A DNA stretch of 64,000 nt from Laccaria trichodermophora (Eukaryota; Basidiomycota; Agaricomycetes; Agaricales; Hydnangiaceae), in the NCBI GenBank assembly GCA_018417955.1, contig JACTVC010000008.1:1054001-1118000 (forward strand), read 5' to 3'. Shown in pieces: positions 59,601 to 64,000 of this stretch; the first letter of the stretch is position 1, and each line of letters begins with the position of its first letter. The notes beneath the pieces are model-generated. The model was not told the DNA's origin, did no database searches, and was given only the letters and a program-made list of their open reading frames with translations. A program made the position numbers and the translations under genes.

Positions 59601-61110
59601 GGGAAGATCGCGGCGTATGCTCTTGAGAAGGTGCTTGGTATGGATGAGCTGGAGAGGGCTGTGAGGATACGGAGGGCGTTGATTTGTATGTCCCTTTTCT
59701 TTTCTTCTTCTTTGTGAGTGGATGTCTGATGGTTGGTGATTATAGCTCGCGCATCGTTGACGCAGACATTGGAAACTTCGGATATCCCTATGGCGAACTA
59801 CGACTACTCACGTGTGCTTGGTGCTTGCTGCGAAAACGTTGTTGGGTATATACCTATCCCTCTTGGTATTGCTGGCCCGCTTAACGTCGATGGGACCTTG
59901 TATCCCATACCCATGGCCACGGCCGAAGGCACCCTCGTTGCGTCTACTTCTCGGGGTTGTAAGGCTCTCAATGCAGGTGGAGGTGTGACTACCGTCGTCG
60001 TCCAGGACGCTATGACCCGCGGACCGGCCATTGATTTCCCGAATATCGTTATGGCTTCTGAAGCCAAGGCGTGGATTGCGTCAGAGGAGGGTTATGATGC
60101 CATCAAGACCGCCTTTGAGAGTACCTCTCGATTTGCGAAGTTGAAGAGCTTGAAGACGGCTATGGCTGGGCGGACGTTGTTCGTACGGTTCGCGACGGCT
60201 ACTGGGGACGCTATGGGGATGAACATGATTTCAAAGGGTACGGAGAAGGGGTTGGAGGTGATGCAGAAACACTTCCCCGAGATGGTCGTTCTTGCCCTGT
60301 CGGGGAATTATTGCACGGACAAGAAGCCGGCTGCGATTAATTGGATTGAGGGGAGGGGGAAAAGTATTGTTGCTGAGGCTGTTATTCCTGGCAAGGTTGT
60401 GAAGACGGTGTTGAAGACGACTGTGGAGGCGTTGTGTAATCTGAACACGAAGAAGAATCTTGTGGGGAGCGCGATGGCTGGATCGATTGGGGGCTTTAAT
60501 GCGCATGCTGCGAATATTCTTACTGCGATGTTTTTGGCTACTGGACAGGACCCTGCGCAGAATGTGGAGAGTTCGAATTGTATGACGTTGATGGAGCCGT
60601 GAGTGTCCCCTCTCTGTCTTTAGTTTTCAGAGAGAGAAACTGATCTTTTGGTTTGTGGATAGGGTTAACAAAGGCGAAGACTTGCTCATGACGATTACGA
60701 TGCCTTCCATCGAAGTTGGGACTGTTGGTGGTGGTACTGTTCTGGCACCACAACAGGGTGTATTGGAGCTGCTCGGCATCAAAGGCGCACACCCCACGGC
60801 ACCCGGTCAAAATGCACAAGCGCTCGCTCGGCTCATCGCTGCTGCCGTCATGGCTGGTGAACTGTCCCTACTCAGCGCCCTCGCCGCTGGCCATCTCATC
60901 CGTGCACACATGGCGCATAATAGGTCACAGACGAACACGCCTGCGCCTTCGTTGCCTCCTACGCCTGCACCTGGTGCTGGGCCTGCGTTTGCGGGACAGT
61001 TGGCGCTCCCTCCTGCTACGAAGAGGAAGTCGTCGTTGGGTGCGCAGCTTGGTCCGTTGACGCCGTCTTCTTCTACGGGGTCGTTGCCGCCTTATTCGGC
61101 ACGTCCGTGA
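56678..61110 (+). CDS. HMG1: HMG-CoA reductase
   Basis: Rate-limiting enzyme of ergosterol and isoprenoid synthesis in the ER membrane. The N-terminal half has several membrane spans, including [20 protein letters not shown] and a sterol-sensing-like stretch ([37 protein letters not shown]), then a variable Ser/Pro linker. The catalytic half starts [20 protein letters not shown]. It carries [17 protein letters not shown], the catalytic Glu in [32 protein letters not shown] (NADPH loop), Lys in [16 protein letters not shown], Asp in [15 protein letters not shown] and His in [13 protein letters not shown] Pro/Ser-rich tail ends [17 protein letters not shown] at 61108-61110. ATG at 56678. About seven introns. 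Full length and apparently functional. Confidence 0.95.
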
Positions 61111-61546
61111 GCTTGCTTGTTTGCTTCATGTTCTCGTCCATCCATCGCATTGCATCGCACACTTAATCAATCGCACGCACGCATACACCCACACACTTCG
61201 GCAAGGCACACATTATTAGTGTATATATCCGACTTGACTACCATAATTCCCATTGCTTTGAAATTTTTGCGGAAGGGGTTTTTTTTCGATTGTTGGTTTA
61301 TTTTTCGAGTCCTTCGTTTCTTTCCTTTTTTTTATACTTTCGTATTTATCTATAATGCCCCTTTTTTACATTTTTCATTCATTCCTTTGGGACACATGTC
61401 TTTGCGTAGCGAATTTGATTGGCGTTTTTTTTCGTCCTTTCATCTTGTTGGATATTAGAGATTTAGAACTCTATTTTTTTTATTGATACAGTTGGAGGAA
61501 TGTAATGAATGGCACATAAAGTCAATTCAATTTAGAATAGTACAAG

Positions 61547-61573
61547 TTTTTTTTTTTTTTTTTTTTTTTTTTT
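61547..61573 (-). other. 27-nt T-run, probable poly(A) tail of the LINE
   Basis: On the minus strand this is an A27 run about 275 bp beyond the stop of the RNase H frame. This fits the 3' tail of the non-LTR element transcribed leftwards. Confidence 0.6.
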
Positions 61574-61847
61574 GTTTTCTAGAGATTTACGTGCAACAAG
61601 TAGACTAGTACTAAGACGCACGGGAAGCTTAAGTCTTCCCTTGGGTGTAATTAGGTCTGATAGGTCTCCACCTACGTGGGTATTACTGTCCGATGTGTAG
61701 CTGTATGGTAAAGGAATTGTGAAAGTTTGGGTATAGAGGCCGTGAATTCGGGGGTCTTGGTCTGGTGCGTCGTTATGACGCTAGGGTAAGGGCGGGCGCT
61801 GATGCGCTCGCGTGGGTTTGTCTGTGGGTACAGGTTGCATGGGCGTG

Positions 61848-63719
61848 TTACGTTTCGGCGTCGGAGTCGTCGTCCTCCGAGTCTTCGTCTGGTGGCTCAG
61901 GTTCGTCGCAGAACGTGGGCAGATCCTTGGGCATGTACTTCTCCCCCGAGAATGTGAATGCACCGGAGTCTCGAATGAAGTCGGCAAGTGCGGCTATCCC
62001 CTTGGGGGTCCCCAGCAGCTCTGGGAGTGCCAGTTCACGGTACTGTTCTCGTAGTTTGTCATGATGTCCTTCATAGCGCGTGCACTCCCTGATAATGTGT
62101 TCTCGGGTTTGGAGTTCTACCCCACACTTGCAGCTGGTGCTCTTCTCTGGGAAGAACTGCTTGCGGAATTCCCCGGTGTATGCGTGTCCAGTGCGGCATT
62201 GGACTAGTCGTCCGAAGACTTCGCGTTGGTCCTTTAGCTCAACAAAGTGTTTGGTGGGGTTGAGGGAAGGGGGAATCCTATTAGATATCGCGTATCTCCC
62301 TTTCCGAGGTGCCTTCTGCCAGTCTCTGATCCAGGCTGATTGGGTGGATGCCTTGGCTCGACGCAGGGCGAACGCCCGTGAGGTGCTGATTGGCGCATTC
62401 CATGCCATCTGTGTGGCTTCCTTCGCCAGTTCGTCTGCCCTGTCGTTTCCCGCTATCTTGCAGTGGCTAGGGCACCATGCGATTTCTATCGAGTGAGAGC
62501 GGTCGTCGTCGAGGAATTTAGCCATCTTCTTGTGGAATTTCACGGCGTATAGTTGACCAGGTTGTGGTTTGGGATCGAAAATCGCCCCTGCTGCTGCTGA
62601 GTTGTCGACGTAGTAGTGCACGCTCTTGATTTCCGGGTGGTTTTTGATGTACTTTGAGGCCAGATCTGCCCCCATCTTTAACCCCGCCATCTCTGCGTCG
62701 TAAACCTCAGCTCTCCCCCCCATGCCCATCTTCCCCGTAAACACCTCTTCCCCCTTGTGGTACCCGACTGCCCCCGCTCCTACCTGAGGGAAGCCTCTCT
62801 TCTTCACCATGGATCCGTCCGTGTAGATGACCAGGCACTCTCTTCTTTCTGATAGCTTTTGGTATTTTTCTTTGTGGTCTTCAATTAACTTTCGTTTTTC
62901 TTCGTCGTCCCTCGTTTCTGGCTTGCAGGCGTTTACCACCACCCGTCCTCCAAAGCTGGAGCTTGTGCGGTGCCACGGGGCTACGAGGTAGGGGTCGATT
63001 CTCTCGTGTGCGTGGCAGGTTTGCTTAGCGATGTTGAGCAGGTTGGTTGACCTGGCTTTGTCGGTGGCTGATTTGTTGTTGAGCCTGGGTTGGAGGGGGG
63101 GCTGAGCTGCCTTGTCGCCAGGCTTCCTCCATTGTTGTGGTAGTCTCTTGATGATGGGGCTGGTGTGGCTCAGTTTGTTGAAGCGGATCGCACACCGTTT
63201 GATGTGTAAGCTGACTTGGTGCTTGATGGGTGGGATGGAGGATTCTACCTCCAGCGCTTCGATGGGGGTTGTCCTGAATGCTGCACATATTAGCCTTAGT
63301 GCCCGCCTTTGTACCTTCTCCAAGGGTTTGATTTGATACTGGTGGCCTGTCCACCAGACTGGGCACGCATAGAGTATCTTTGGGGATACGCACGCGAGAT
63401 ATAGGTGGCGGAGGTGAGTTTGGCTGAGTCCCCGGATTGTGTTTGCCAGCATTGTCAGCCCACTGACCGCGTTTTCGCCTCTGGCCGCAAGGATCGACGC
63501 GTGTTTTTGGAACCTAAGTTTCCGGTCGAAGTATACCCCCAACCACCTGACTGTTGCCTCTGGTTTGACGACACGGCGTACTCCATCTTGGTCGTCAAAT
63601 ACAATGGCTGGGCTTTTGTCTGACTTTCTCCTGGTGTAGTGCATGAGCTCCCTTTTGGTGTACATCAGCAAAACCTGATTTTCCCACGTAGACAGGCATA
63701 GTGCTTCCGCTAATATCAT
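61848..63719 (-). pseudogene. LINE ORF2 fragment: end of reverse transcriptase, RNase H, Cys/His motif
   Basis: A long clean frame of 623 codons that is only the C-terminal part of a non-LTR retrotransposon polyprotein (fungal I/Tad-like type). It begins within the reverse transcriptase end (VRWLGVYFDRKLRFQKHA; LYLACVSPKILYACPVWW); the catalytic RT palm (YxDD) is missing. RNase H follows with LVIYTDGSMVKKRG (Asp), GGRAEVYDAEMAGLK (Glu), HYYVDNSAAAGAI (Asp) and CKIAGNDRADELAKEA (Asp), all intact. The C-terminus has CKCGVELQTREHIIRECTRY (C-x-C-x8-H-x4-C zinc-binding-like) and an acidic tail. No stops interrupt it, so the insertion is young, but it cannot be autonomous. Confidence 0.85.
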
Positions 63720-63724
63720 AGTTT

Positions 63725-63893
63725 CCCATAGTTACACGCCAAGTTTGGCTAGATGCCCTAGCGCTCCACAGTGCTCCACAGCACTGTGTGGGCGTAAGCT
63801 TGTGCTATACAGCACTACAGAGACTTGTGCCGTTACTATAGGGTGCTATAGAGGGGCCTCCACTTTCTACCCAGCCCTTATAGGGAGTCAAAC
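63725..63893. repeat. Short palindrome-rich repeats
   Basis: Contains CACAGTGCT-CCAC-AGCACTGTG (about 63767-63788), a perfect nine-pair hairpin with a four-base loop, plus related GTGCTATACAGCAC and ACTATAGGGTGCTATAG palindromes. It may be the 5' part of the retroelement or an older insertion site. Confidence 0.5.
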
Positions 63894-64000
63894 TACAAGT
63901 ATACTAGATTTCAGTAGAAAACACATTCCCTATTGTATATGAATAATTTATGACCAAAATACGCCTGGAATAAGAAGAAAGTACAACACTGTCCAGAGAT

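Larger units (their letters stand above)
61547..63893 (-). mobile_element. 5'-truncated LINE-type retrotransposon insertion
   Basis: Comprises the poly(A)-like end (61547-61573), a 3' UTR, the RT-end/RNase H frame (61848-63719) and a short repetitive stretch to about 63893. A 7-bp motif TACAAGT occurs at 61541-61547 and 63894-63900 and could be the target-site duplication, which would set these limits; it is short enough to be chance. It lies about 440 bp beyond the HMG-CoA reductase stop in the opposite direction. Confidence 0.6.

Overview
The window looks like nuclear DNA of a mushroom-forming basidiomycete (Agaricomycetes). Genes are split by many 45-70 nt introns. They include a GAPDH gene with tiny 5' exons, alpha-aminoadipate reductase, HMG-CoA reductase with an N-terminal membrane region, F-box families and a NACHT gene of the kind expanded in agarics. 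All calls rest on reading splice sites and conserved motifs by eye; nothing was searched or folded by program.

Layout. 0-1 kb: 3' end of exocyst SEC5. 1.3-3.3 kb: RMD1/RMND1 (DUF155) gene. 3.7-4.5 kb: a doubtful spliced gene. 6.0-7.3 kb: a Gti1/Pac2 (WOPR) regulator recovered from six short exons. 9.4-14.3 kb: DNAJC11-like J protein, then MutY DNA glycosylase. 14.7-22.6 kb: two F-box-type genes and an F-box/propeller-like gene around an Erv29/SURF4 cargo receptor. 23-26.4 kb: ENP2/NOL10 ribosome biogenesis factor and a bZIP protein. 26.9-31.4 kb: LYS2. 31.7-33.3 kb: GNAT acetyltransferase. 33.4-35.0 kb: decayed APH-like kinase. 35.2-36.7 kb: sulfotransferase-HAD fusion. 43.9-46.7 kb: GAPDH and ribosomal protein eL42. 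56.7-61.1 kb: HMG-CoA reductase. 61.5-63.7 kb: a 5'-truncated LINE in the opposite direction.

Two regions stand out. (1) Between 39.07 and 40.84 kb, on the minus strand directly behind a NACHT gene and in its reading frame, is a run of introns of about 45-66 nt separated by exons of exactly three nucleotides. I count 24 one-codon exons with AG/GT borders, plus two 12-nt exons and one damaged unit. Seven of the introns form a 66-bp tandem repeat; most of the others are not visibly alike. The NACHT reading frame also has an in-frame TGA.

(2) Between 48.64 and 55.45 kb, three diverged tandem copies of a 2.3-kb block carry at least 21 tRNA-like elements, all on the minus strand. Each has an A-box-like motif, a nearly perfect B box (GGTTCGACTCC), flanks that can pair as an acceptor-like stem, and a T-run usually 20-33 nt downstream. 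This is the architecture of RNA polymerase III genes, but the middle of the elements does not look like ordinary tRNA.

The 37-43 kb segment also shows a duplicated divergent promoter (NACHT on one side, alpha/beta hydrolase on the other). One copy is broken by a 157-bp TA-flanked foldback element. The housekeeping genes are unrelated in pathway and appear merely adjacent, whereas the NACHT, APH, foldback and tRNA-like regions form an accessory, fast-changing island between 33 and 55 kb.
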